Source: Ettlia oleoabundans | Taxonomy: Eukaryota > Chlorophyta > Chlorophyceae > Chlamydomonadales | DNA: 55,531 bases | Direction: 5' to 3' | NCBI GenBank assembly: GCA_019693395.1 | Contig: JAAMXP010003512.1 | Location: 1-55,531 of the forward strand | Shown here: piece by piece, positions 35,401-45,991 of the stretch | Layout of the letters: the number at the start of each line of letters is the position of its first letter | Position numbering within the stretch: the first letter of the stretch is position 1 | Translations under genes and position numbers: made by a program | The notes under the pieces: generated by a model | Seen by the model: only the letters and a program-made list of their open reading frames with translations | Told to the model about the DNA's origin: nothing | The model's database searches: none

Positions 35401-37783
35401 ATGCTGTCGCAAGGCGACTTGTTGCGCAGCCAGCAGAAACTTGAGGCGAGGAGCAAGGAGCTGTTAGAGCGCCAGCGGCAGAAGGCAGAGAAGGAGCGGC
35501 TGCTGGCAGAGCGGCAGGCGGCGAGGCAAGCCGCGAGAGAGGAGGAAGCACGCCAGAAGCGCCTTGCACAGCTGGCAGCAGAGGAAGAGGTGCGCTGGTA
35601 AAGAACATGCTCGCGATAATATTTGTAGCACTCGCTTCCCAAGGGCGCATCAGCAGCACGCAGTTTTGTTAATGGCTCGCCTCATCGTCTCTTGGTGGTC
35701 TTCGTGCCCGCCAGTTGTCAACCATCCTGCCATTCCCCCTTGCTCATAACGTGAAATCTACCTCGCCATAGTACACATCGTACTGCTGGCTTGCCCTTCG
35801 TACCGTGCAGGAGCGCCGCCAGCATGCCGCTGAGGTGGAGGCCAACAACGGTGTGCTGTATAGAGCTGAGCTTGTGGCAGTGCCAGCCCCAGAGTCCATA
35901 GCAGCAGACAAGGGCATCAAGCGCGCTGCCGACAAGGTAGGGCAGCGCATGGAGTGGCTTACTAACATGATGGCCAGCACTTCCTCCATTCCAGCATTCA
36001 ATCACAGCTAAAGCGGCCTGCTGTCTTTTGGTTTGGATGAATTGTTGCAAAATGCAGAGCCATTTTGCTGATGCGACGCACACAGACACGCAATTTGCTC
36101 ATCTACCATGTGCAGATCTTGCTGCCTCCTTCAGCGGGCACCAGCTTGATGAGCCAGGATGCATATAAAAATGGTCCCATGTTCTTCCAGCTCACAAACT
36201 CGGCCGGCAACCGCACGCACGCCGGGCTGCTGGAGTTCTCTGCAGCAGAGGGCTTTGTGGCACTGCCGCGCAAGGTACTGCTGTTGCTTCTCCTGCTGCT
36301 GTCGCGCAACGTACTGCTTCTTTAGTGTTGCTGCCACCGCCCGCACAACTGCGCAACTTCCCGGACATCCTGCCCGTTTCCCCTGGCATATAGCAAGGTG
36401 ATTCTACGAGTTTATCCAAGCAGTTTGTGCCTCGGCTATCTAACTGACCTTGCTTCAGTCCACGTCCCTGATCTGCTGCAGGTCATCCGTAGCCTGTGGG
36501 GCCCAGACGCCACTGAGGAGGACTGTGTGGGCCGCCTGAAAGTGGCCTACCGCCGCTTGCCCAAAGGTGCGCAGGCAGGGGCCAAGGCTGGCTGTGCTGC
36601 ACAAGTTTGTCCACGTTGTCAGCTTCCGCATACCGAAGGCAGTTGACGGCTTATACTTTTATGGGACTGCCGCGCAGCCTGGCAGCCGTGCCAGCGCAGC
36701 ACTCGGCAGCATACCGTACTTTCACCGCGGAACAGCGGGGGGCCTCATGCTACACCCAGATGCCAGCAGCTCGCTGAGCACAGTGACGCGCTGGCGGCAC
36801 ATTTTTTGAATGAATCATGCCATTCCACCTGACCCAAACCCCTGGGCTGTTGCAGGGGAGCGGGCGGTGTTCCAGCCCCGGTCGGCTTCTTTCCAGCAGG
36901 AGGTCGGTGAGGACATCAAGGGGGTTCTTGAGGAGGCACTGCTGCAGCACTCGTGCCTGACGCGGGGGGATTGGCTGGCGGTACGACACGGCGAGCAGCA
37001 GTACGACCTGCGCATCTGCGACTTGTACCCCGAGGCGGCAGTTTCCGTGATTGATACCGACCTTGAAGCAGAGGTGAACCCATCCATAGAAACGGAGGAG
37101 CGCATACGCGAGGAGTATGAAGCGGCGGCGCGAAGAGCGGCGGAAGCGGCACTTGCGGCAGCTGCCGCCACGGCGCAGGCAGAAGCGGCGGCAGCGGCGG
37201 AAGAGGAAGAGCGGTTGAAACGCGAGGCATTGCGGCTGGCAAAAGAGGCGGCTTTGCCGGAGGAGCCTCCTGCCAATGCCGGGGAGCCATTGGCGACGTG
37301 CCTGTTCCGCTTCCCCGATGGCAGCCGGCATAGCAGGCGCTTCCTGCTCAGCAGCCCTTTGCAGGTGGGCAGGGACGTTGTTGTGCGGTTGTCAGTGTGC
37401 GGTTGGTGGTTGATGGGGAGGGGTCTTAGTGCTGCCCCTTGCACCTTTGCATGGCTTGATGCATGATCTGTTCCTGTAGAGTTTGCATCAGTTGTATCAT
37501 TTCAGCGCCATCCCCTGTTGCACCTGCAGCGATGCTTAGGAACTCCAACTGAAACCTCAAATTTGCTTGCTGTGTATGGTCCGTCCCCTTTCTGATTCCT
37601 GCAGCTACTATTTGATTTTGTGGACTCAAAAGGCGGGAGCGGAATGGCCCCTGACAGCTACAGCCTAGTGACACAATACCCACGGCGCGTCTTCATGCCA
37701 CCTGCAGCAGCAGGAGCAGAGCAGCCCACACTGCAGCAGGCGGGCCTGACAGGACCGCGCGAGGTGCTGTTCCTAGAACAGTT

Positions 37784-37817
<34 letters not shown>
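35401..37817 (+). CDS. UFD1-UBX fusion protein (probable Cdc48/p97 cofactor)
   Basis: Likely adaptor bringing ubiquitylated substrates to the Cdc48/p97 unfoldase. Exons 35401-35589, 35811-35936, 36116-36274, 36482-36566, 36856-37364 and 37605-37817 give 426 residues. Seen in order: a charged coiled-coil (KLEARSKELLERQRQKAEKE), the UFD1 double-psi-barrel signatures (ILLPPSAGTSLM, GPMFFQLTNSAGNRTHAGLLEF, FVALPRKVIRSLWG, VAYRRLPKGERAVFQPRS, VLEEALLQHSCLTRGDWL), an Ala/Glu helix, then a UBX domain (ATCLFRFPDGSRHSRRFL, LLFDFVDSKG, TQYPRRVF, LTGPREVLFLEQL). The protein ends in ten Gln codons and TAA. CAG CAG continues after the TAA for 15 more codons to a TGA. All introns are GT-AG. Confidence 0.88.
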
Positions 37818-37823
37818 CAGCAG
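37785..37823 (+). repeat. (CAG)n tract containing the stop codon
   Basis: Ten CAG codons, then TAA, then two more CAG. The stop sits inside a polyglutamine repeat and may be length-polymorphic. Confidence 0.9.
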
Positions 37824-37895
37824 CCAGTTGGCAGCGCTGCAGGCAATGGGAGCCTTCCTTGTTGAACTGATAGATGCGCTGTGCACTTGGTAAAC

Positions 37896-37900
37896 TTACA
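37896..37900 (-). terminator. Candidate polyadenylation signal TGTAA
   Basis: Minus-strand TGTAA 69 nt after the SPCS1 stop. Confidence 0.4.
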
Positions 37901-37968
37901 ACTTGTACCATGCAGTCTGTAGCAGTGAAAACCAGGTAATGCAAAGCAAAAGAAATTGGACAAACGTG

Positions 37969-38274
37969 TCAGAACATGCCCCACAAATTTGACCAAGAGG
38001 CACTCTTCTTCTTCGGTCGCTTGCCGCTGCCACTGGCGCTGCCGCGCTGCCCGCCTTCCTGCTGTTTGGGCGGCAAGAACTTGACGGGGTGCTTGTTGTA
38101 CATGGGCCAGTCGGGCACGCTCACTACGAAGGCCACCCCAACGCCGCTGCCAAAAATGGTCATCATGGCATGGAAGTCTTGGCTCACGTAGCCGTAGAAG
38201 AAGCCGATCACCGCTACGCCGCTGATGATCAGCATGCCAAGCGTCTCCGCCAGTTTCTGGCCGGCAAAGTCCAT
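37969..38274 (-). CDS. SPCS1: Signal peptidase complex subunit 1 (SPC12)
   Basis: Small non-catalytic ER membrane subunit of the signal peptidase complex that helps exclude transmembrane segments from cleavage. Single exon, 101 residues, close to the family's usual size, and the only intronless gene here. Seen: MDFAGQKLAETLGM, two membrane helices (LIISGVAVIGFFYGYV and MMTIFGSGVGVAFVVSV) and the family signature VPDWPMYNKHPVKFLPP between helix 2 and a basic cytosolic tail (KRPKKK). The ATG is fixed by alignment with the conserved N-terminus. Stop TGA. Confidence 0.95.
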   Translation of the reverse strand: MDFAGQKLAETLGMLIISGVAVIGFFYGYVSQDFHAMMTIFGSGVGVAFVVSVPDWPMYNKHPVKFLPPKQQEGGQRGSASGSGKRPKKKSASWSNLWGMF

Positions 38275-38509
38275 TTTGGCAGCGCGGATCAAACTCGAAC
38301 ACTAGCTTCACCGCTACTTCAAGATCAGTTTGTTTCACAACCTTTCCCACAGTTCAACGACGAGAAGCCATGGAGGACAGCTGGCTGCCAGCGGAGCGCC
38401 CGTCAGGGCGGGACGGTTTCCGCTGTCGCTGGTCGCCGCCATGCCCTGTGCTGCATCACAGCAGTGCGTTGCTGCTGTAAGAGTTGAATGGCACAGTAGA
38501 ATGTTGACA

Positions 38510-41500
38510 TCAGCTCTCTGCTGCTGTCTCACTTGGGCTGGATACAGGGGTAGCCACCAGAAAAAGGCTGCCGCCTATCTCGGCGATGTTCAGCGGGAAA
38601 CCACACAACTCTGGATTCAAGCCTAATGCAACCGCCTGCCCCGCACGGGTCGTGGAAAGCTGCAGCCGCCAGCCACAGTCGGCCAGGAACTGCAGCAGGG
38701 GAGGGACGCGGGGGGTGCAAGGCGTGTGGCAGAAGAGCGGGAGGCAGGAAGCAGCAGTGCGAAGTCTCAAACCCCACCCAAGCGTCTGCACACGATGCAA
38801 GGCAGGAAGGTGGCGGTGATAGAACCTTTTATAAGAAACACCGTACGTATCAGCTCTGCTCGAGGAGCCCCAGCATCCACCCGCATGCACAGCTGCAGCG
38901 CTAGCTGCGTCCAGCTGCCACTGACCCCATAGCCACCCACTGCCCTCAAGGACGGTATCGCATGCACAGCTGCACCGCTGGTTGAGCCAGCCGACCAATC
39001 ACTGTTGGAAAACAACCCAGAACCACCGTTTTGCTGCCATCTAGAGGATTTCACCTCTGTAGGGTCCGTGGGGCAGCCAAACACCCAGGTGTCCATCAGG
39101 GTTGACCCAGCATTCCCGCGTCTTGTCGCCCTGGCGCGCACGCGCTCAATCACCGATTCCGTCATGGTAAGACCAACGAACACACTACCCTCCTGTGAAA
39201 TCTCTGCATCAGGCAGGTATGTGCAAAAAGGGGTCGAACAAACAGGCAGTCCAAGCGGGCAAGTAAAGAGGCAGGCAGGTGCTTAGGTAGATGACAAGCA
39301 AGACGCACAATTTGAGGCTAGCTAAGCGCACGGGTTGGCAGGGAGGGAGGAAAGTGAGGTGTCCAGGGTGTGTAGACCGGCGCACAGCGATGTGGGGTGT
39401 GGTCACAAGGCAGGCTAACAAGCAGGTCTAACAGGCCTGCTAACAAGGCACACCTACCTGCCATCTTGCGCAGCAGACCCCGCACGCTTTCTTCCTCCAG
39501 GTACATCAGCAGGCCTGCAGGAAACGGTGGAAGGGTGGAAACAACCAAGGAGGGACTTCCTACCACAGGGGAACGGGAAGGAAGGCAGGTATGTGCAGAA
39601 AAGAGGCCAGACACTGCTCGTAGGCAACACATTCTGCGTGCTGCAAACCATATACACCCTGCAAAGCGAGTCCCCGCTGCTCACCCTCTGCGACCCACAC
39701 AGTGGGCTGTTGCGGGTCAAAGCCTGCCGCCAACAGTGCATCTGCCCAGCTGGGATCTGACAGATCGCACGCCACGCCAGCCCAGGAGTCGCAGCGCAGC
39801 GGGAAGCGAACCTGATCGAGGCTGCAAGCCATGAACGGTGGTAGGCAAGCAGGCAGGCATGAGGAGTTTCTTAAGGTTGACCCAAGCATGGTGAGGATAA
39901 GTAGGATGCACCATAGAATCGCCCAGCGCCGCTAACAGGCAGGCAGGCAGGCGGCACATCCGCAACAGCAACTTCCCTCCCTTCCTAACCCGCACACAAC
40001 CCAGCACCCGGCCTATCCATCCATATAACCCTCAACTGTGCACTCACACCCACACACATCTGTACACCAAGATACACACCTCGTGTGGCTGGCCAGCCCG
40101 CTTTCTACCAACTTGGGTGACCCAAGGGGCAGCTCCTCAGCCGCCGCTGCTGCAGCAGCTGCAGTCTCTGGGGACTCTGGCACCTCTGCTGCTAGATCTT
40201 GCAGCACCCGCTTCTTGGCCTCCAGAACTTCTCCTTGATCCAGCTCGAACCATCTCAAATCTGCAGGAAGAGAGATACATCAGGCAGGAATGGAGTCGTG
40301 GGTAAAGATCGGAGCATGGAGAGCGGAATTTGAAAGGTGAAGGGCGGAGGGGGGAGGGTGAACCGCGGAGGGCAGAGGGCAATGAAGGTGGAGAGTGGAG
40401 GGCAGAGGGTGGAGGCTGGAGGGGGAGAGTGCAGGCGAGGATGGAGGATGGAGGATGGAGATTGAGGCAGTGAGGCGGATCGCATAGAGGCAGCATCTGG
40501 AGCTGCGTCGTGGTTGGACAAAGGAATGCCAGCATGCTGAAGGCAGACTGATGGCAGAAGCTGCACACAACCCCCATTGCGTAACGTGGAACCCTGGTCA
40601 ACTTGGTGTTGGTACGAAAAGCAACCAGGCCAGGTCAGGCCGCACGAGACCAGACCACACCTCACCATGCCACAGCACACCGCATTGTACCACACCACAC
40701 CACACCAAAGTAGACTAGCATAGGCACAGCTGCACCGACCTGCTGGCAGCTTCATGCGCCAGGGCCGGCTGTCCATACCAGCACCCAGCATAACTAGCTG
40801 ACGTGGCTGATGACCTTCAGGCTGTGTCCATACATACGAGGAGAGGTCCCCACAGGGCGCTGCGCTGGCGGAGCGCAGCACGGCCGGGATGGTGGCTGCA
40901 GGGGGTAACGGGCGGGCAGGGGTCGTGGCAGGGGCAACCTGCCAGGGAGCGGTTTTCAAGGCAGGGCAGGGCAGAGAGGTAGACTTTCTCCAGGTCAGAC
41001 GAAACAGTGCAAGACGTCGGGTGCTGCTATGCTGTCTGTCTGCCCGTCTGTTACATCGAACTCTATGAGCCCCGCCGTGGTGCAGACGCTGAACAACTCA
41101 TTGCAACCAGACACACACGCAGTAAACTTGCAATGCTCGCCACGGAGCCCCCGAGTTACAGCCACGCTGCTTCCCATAGACCCTGCAGGATAGCCTCAGC
41201 CCGTACCTAGCACTGGCATGCCCAGAGCTGCATTGATCTGGTCGTCGAACCAGCGGGTTCGGATGGCCATCTTGTTGATCTGATACGTGCGCTCGGTTCC
41301 CGCGGGGGCCGCAGCCGCGCGCTGGCGAGCGCTTGCCAATGCTGCAGGGCCCGCCATTTCGGCAGCCAACGCATCTTCCACCAGTGCATGCCGCTCTTCT
41401 GCCTCCAATGCACGGGCGGCTGCGATGAGGGATAAGTGGAGTGTGAGGGCGGATTGCGAGTGGTGAGGTGCAAAGTGAGACACTGCGCAGAACGCAAAAG

Positions 41501-41789
41501 GGGCGGATGTAACGGCGGGCGGCAGCTGCACTCAAGCCGAGCGCCCTCCTCGTTTGCAGCGCATCTGCAACTTTTCCGTATAACTTGCGATCAAGTCTAC
41601 CGCGGCAGGGAGAGGCAACGAGCAAGTAGCGCTGCAAACCTCACCAGCAATCAGCTTGCTGCTAAAACTGACGACGTTGCTCAACCCATCGAAGGACTGC
41701 GTCTTGAATGCTTGCAGCAGCAGTTTAAAGCCCAGCGCCAGGCCCACGAGAGCGCCGAGTGCTCCTGAAATCCTTGTTGCTACGCCCAT
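38510..41789 (-). CDS. SAM-dependent methyltransferase (LCMT/TIGR00027-like), membrane-anchored, copy 2
   Basis: Same family as the gene at 23479-25120. Eight exons (41789-41645, 41419-41207, 40895-40740, 40260-40080, 39821-39685, 39514-39458, 39203-39055, 38689-38510) give 405 residues. Seen: an N-terminal hydrophobic segment (ALGALVGLALGF), RALEAEERHALVEDALAAEMAG, INKMAIRTRWFDDQI, SAM loop LVMLGAGMDSRPW, WFELDQGEV, TVWVAEGLLMYLEEESV, MDTWVFGCPTDP and FLADCGWRLQL. Exon 1 has the same length and phase as in copy 1, but the rest has five more introns, so the two are old paralogs that have diverged in intron content. All donors are GT. An intron at 40261-40739 carries a long polypurine tract on the plus strand. 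Confidence 0.87.
40319..40476 (+). repeat. Polypurine (GGAGG-rich) intron tract
   Basis: About 155 bases that are almost all A/G with imperfect GGAGGGCAGAG, GGATGGA and GAGGGTGGA repeats, inside an intron of the second methyltransferase. On the sense strand it is polypyrimidine. Confidence 0.75.
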
Positions 41790-42254
41790 TACGCCCCTGC
41801 GCTAGAGAAACTAGACCCAGATGTATAAAGATTGAGAATTTGCTGCAAGGACAGTGATTGGGGCATTACACAGGGGATGGACCTCACCGCCAGCGGGATC
41901 AGGCAGCGCACTCAGCACGGCGGCGGCAACGAGCGCAGCAGTAGCCGGTCATTATCTCACCGTAAATGTTCTACGGTCAACACATAGTATACGCATTTGT
42001 AATTTAGCACGGTCATGGAATTAGTTTGCAGAGAGGCCCTCAATATCGGTCAAGATGTGGTGCGACCATGAAGCAACGGCAATACCAGCTAGGTGTCTGT
42101 GCTTGTAGTGCTCGGCATAGCACGCAGCAGGTCGGGGTTCAATGATATAAATTGTCAGGCTTCAGAAAATTGTACATAGACGGGGTCCAGCGTTGTGCTA
42201 GGACTGGCGCAGCAGGGGCCCGACATGGTGTATGGATGCTTGTGGGGGAGTTTG
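41790..42254. other. Intergenic between two minus-strand genes
   Basis: 465 bp with a short 6-bp palindrome (ACCGTA...TACGGT, near 41960-41980). AT-rich, no gene seen. It probably holds the methyltransferase promoter and the 3' UTR of the secreted-protein gene. Confidence 0.4.
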
Positions 42255-44141
42255 TCACTTCATGCGTCGGCCGTAGGTCTGCAGGGCCTGCTCCCCTATT
42301 TGCTCGCCTGCCTGTTCCATGATTTCCCCCGCCTGCTCTCCAGTTATCTGGCCAGAGTCAACCTCCTGCCCCACCTGCTGACCCGTCTGCTCCATCTTCT
42401 CGCCCTCTTTCTGCCAGTACTGCACTTGCATGGCAAACAAGATGCAGTGGGCTGTGAGGGATGAGGCGTGCACCCATCCCAGTGGACCCAAATGGGGAGT
42501 TGTACATCAGACAAAGCTGATGCTTGGCTACGGCAACATCCACAGTGCAAAGCCCCGCTGCATAATGCCATAATGCCATAATGCTTACATAAGCGGGTCC
42601 CTGCACACGTTGCATTGCCGGCAGCAGCCACGAATGCTGCCCCGTCAGAAACAGGTTCCCACCCACTTCATTTGAGGCATTGTTCGGCTCCTCCCGATCG
42701 GTCTCCTGATCTGTGTCATTTGGCCCGTACCAATCCCCCCAGATGTTGTCATTGGACTCCCACCACTCCGCCTCATCAATGTTGCCCTGCAGCCTTGACA
42801 CGGGAGGGTAAGGGGGAGAAGATGCGGCTGTAATCGGATCATGAGGCCCACGTACTGCCAAGGGAGTTACGCTGCCGGGCCTCTTGTGCTGGGGTGTGTG
42901 CAATGCTGAGCTTGTGCAACTCGACCAAACCCAGGGACCCAAGGCTGGATTTTCTTGTGAGCAGACATGGCCGACAATGAACGGCACGGCGCTGATTGAA
43001 GGGGCATAGGGGGCACCCATGCGCTGTGGGCCTGCCGCCACGTGTTTTCTTGCCAGACACAGTTGCTGCATACCTGAACGATCACGCCATCAACTTCCAC
43101 AAACTCGACATCCAAGTCATGCACCTGCAGTCAATAAGGAAACAAAAAACATGTTACGGGGTGCGAGAGGTGCCGGTGTTGAGGATGGGTAGCCAGGTGA
43201 GTGGCAGCCGCGGCAGAACATCCCGGTCAAAGTGTTGAGCTGCATAGACGAAGGAGCGTGTTCCATATTTCGTTCACAGCTGTGTGGGCTCAAACAAGGT
43301 TGGTACAAAGTTGCATCTACTGGGGAGCAGGAGAAGGACAGGCCCGGCAGCAGAAGCGAGAGGGGAGATCGGCTGGTGCGCTGCTAATGCTACTGAGGCT
43401 GCTGGATTCGGGGTTGTACTGCCAGGCACTCACATTGATGTATTGCTGGTACGTGTTGATGTCAACGGTGAGCCCCACAGTCGCACTCCCGCCTGTGGTG
43501 TTGTCCGGGCAGGTGAAGTTGACTTGCAGGGCGAAGTTCATGCCCTCACCCGCAGTCTGCAACAAGGGGCAGGGCACAAACCTGCGCATCAATATGCAAG
43601 CATACCATATGTGCCAGATGAGGCATCACACCCGGCGAGTGCAACATGGACAGAGCGACTGTTGTGCGAGTTGCAGCGCCACCGTGCAGATGCTGTGCCC
43701 ACCTGCTGGCAGCCAGCAGCGGCTGCTGTGTATTGCTCGCAACTCGTCCAGCTGGCAAGGGGCTTGGAGCTGTACCTACTGTTGAACACGTAGTAAATCT
43801 GCCCGAATACAGCCTGGCTGGGCAGGGCGCTCATATCTTCCCTGCGGGGACGGAAATGGCGGTGACTGATTGTGGAACATGCAGCCACTGATGGAGACAT
43901 CCAAATGGATGCTCAAGAAATTGCAACTGGTGGCTTGCTCCCAATTTAAGGCATGTACGGTGTTGCTGTCCTCAAGATTGGGCAGCATATCCAGTATGGC
44001 GCACCAGGCCCCGTTGTCCTGATCATGGCCCCAGTTGGAAGGGAGCTCCGAGCAGTGGAAGACCGCCTGCTGCTGCTGGGCGGCGGCGCCACCTGCTGCC
44101 AGCGCCAGACAAAGGATCAGAGAAAAGGCGCGGGACACCAT
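42255..44141 (-). CDS. Secreted, probably N-glycosylated protein of unknown function
   Basis: I recognise no family. Exons: 44141 to about 43915 (exact end unresolved), about 43842-43703, 43556-43434, 43124-43074, 42786-42589 and 42419-42255; from the third on all junctions are phase 0. Seen: a signal peptide (RAFSLILCLALAAGGAAA then QQQQ), a Cys-containing region (FHCSELPSNWGHDQDNGAWC, SCEQYTAAAAGC, VNFTCPDNTTGG), N-glycosylation sequons NFT, NTT, NDT and NAS, an acidic Trp/Asn-rich exon (EAEWWESNDNIWGDWYG), and a C-terminal Glu/Gln repeat region (TGQQVGQEV, ITGEQAGEIMEQAGEQIGEQ). It is likely exported to the cell wall or surface. The alternative is a lumenal endomembrane protein. Stop TGA. 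Confidence 0.6.
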
Positions 44142-44861
44142 GTTGTGCAGTTGAGACGCCAATGCAGGTGTCTGCAGCACAAATGGGGCCCCGCCAGACC
44201 ACCAGTCAGTGACGGCACTCGACATGCGACTGGCATGGGCAGCCGGAGCTCGGCTCCAGGCGAACAGCGCTGCACCTGCCGATCACCACCCCACTGGCAG
44301 CAAATGAAATGACGGCCGGCACCCTGACGGGTGTGACTGCTGCCAGGCGGCGACACACCTGTTGCTTCCGCTAAGGCCCTAATACCCCCAAGATTGCTGT
44401 TATAAGCTACAACTGTGTGCGTCAGCGGTTGACTGGGGACCGCCGGGTTCGGCGTTGAGAGAAGGTCCTACTGGGTACTCTCGGAGCGGGTACTCTTGAA
44501 TCTAGCTCCCAAAAGCGGGGATCAAAAGGCGAGAGACTTAATATGGTGTTGCCGAACTGGCATGAAATGTGACTATCGCTAGAGTTATACAGGTCGGCTC
44601 CTCGGCCGGAGACAGGCAGAGACGGTGCAGACGGGCCGGAGCAAGTAAAGCGATGCTTGAGATGCGAGGAAGTTTCCTGTTGAAGTGATGCACTCACTAA
44701 CGCCTCGCTTCTCTGGCAGGTGTTATGGTGAGTTCCCTGCTGCCGCCGTCTACCACACAATTTGCCGCTACTGCCGCTGTCTGCTCTCGACACGTGCATA
44801 CAGCGGCCCTTCCCAGACCTGCCGGTGCAGCTGTTACAGCAAAGGCGCTATCAGCCCTCTG
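44142..44861. other. Intergenic, 5' of the secreted-protein gene
   Basis: 720 bp. Small plus-strand ORFs here (for example near 44685 and 44917) lack protein-like features. No repeat or RNA gene is recognised. Confidence 0.4.
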
Positions 44862-45775
44862 TCAGGGCACTGATGCACCATCACATTTGTAATCATTAGG
44901 CGCGAAGTGGTTGGGCATGGCCGCAACAGCCAAAGCGGGCGGCAAGGCAGCTGGAGGCTGCGCCTTAAGCAGCGCGGGCCTTTGGTGGTCCTTACTGGTG
45001 AGAATAAGGGCTAGGGATCTGCGACTGCCACCACACCTGGTGCTAAGCTACGACTTCCCATCAGCTGAATGCTGTGTGCACACCTGTGCCACGGCTGTGG
45101 CATGGTCGGGAGACAGCCGTGCCACCTTGTACAGCAGGGCACGCAGGATGCCTCCCACCTGCTGTGCACTGCGCTCCCGGTTTGTACCTGCAGTGATCAG
45201 CACTGGCATCAGGGTTTTTGCACCACGTGCTCTGCATGCTGTTTGCGCTTTCCTGGATTCAAGTAAGCCTCACCCCTCTTGCCGCTGCTGCCGCCCGCTT
45301 TGCTGCCGCTGCTTCGGCAGCTGCAGCAGCCTCCTGCTTGGCAATCTCTGCAGCTTCTTTTTTTTGCGGACAGCTTCTTGATGCGCACTGGGCGGCACTG
45401 GACTGCCTGCTGCTCCAGGGCTGCTGCTTTGTGAAGGCGTTCCACTTGAGCGTTGCCGCTGTTGTCGGCGGCGCTATTCAGTGAAAACTCTAGCCGCTCT
45501 ACAGCCAGTACGGTGGTGTGCGATCTGAGACTCTCGTAGACAGGACAGAGGATGGCAGAATGCAACTGCTGTCGCTGGCTGTGGCCAAGCTAAGCAGTCG
45601 CAGGTTCAAAGTTGGGAACTGCTACTCCCTGGCGATTCACCGTCAACCTTGGCCCTGTTTACCGGCGAATTTGCGCGCTCGATGACCCGTCAGAATGACG
45701 CCTGCGCTGGACTGGCGTGCTGGTAGCAGGCGAAATGTCTTGACGCTTCTGGTGGCTCCTCTTGCGTCCTGACAT
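44862..45775 (-). CDS. Small basic protein of unknown function
   Basis: No family recognised. Proposed exons 45775-45663, 45578-45274, 45187-45084 and 44957-44862 keep phase and give 205 residues. Seen: a very basic Ser/Arg/Lys N-terminus (MSGRKRSHQKRQ, VQRRRHSDGSSS), consistent with a nuclear protein, a helical segment (LHKAAALEQQAVQCRPVRIKKL) and RSAQQVGGILRALLYKVARLS, which looks well ordered. Between them lies a Cys/Ser/Gly-rich stretch after an A8 run; reading one frame over gives instead a typical Ala/Glu/Lys helix (KEAAEIAKQEAAAAAEAAAAK). So either the exon is as drawn or the A8 run hides an indel. It is head-to-head with the DnaJ gene, 216 bp apart. The last exon is the weakest part. 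Confidence 0.45.
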
Positions 45776-45991
45776 GCTGTTGATAACAAACTGATCCACA
45801 AGTTTCCAAGGAAACGTTCCCCAGTTGGTCTTCACCGGCTGATTGGTTCACCTGAGTACCTGTGTACCTTCATTACTGTCTTGCCTGTCAATATCCACGA
45901 CTTGCGAGTGAGACAGCACTATAGCGACTCTTAGGGCCACATTACCAGCGTCCATATTGACGATGGAAACTGCAACCGTTTGACGTCAACT
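45776..45991. promoter_or_regulatory. Bidirectional promoter region (small unknown gene / DnaJ gene)
   Basis: 216 bp between divergent ATGs; no TATA box is seen. Its role is inferred from position. Confidence 0.35.

Noticed and set aside
44911..45381. Plus-strand ORF beginning MGMAATAKAGG
   Set aside because: It overlaps the phase-consistent minus-strand exons and has no recognisable domain.
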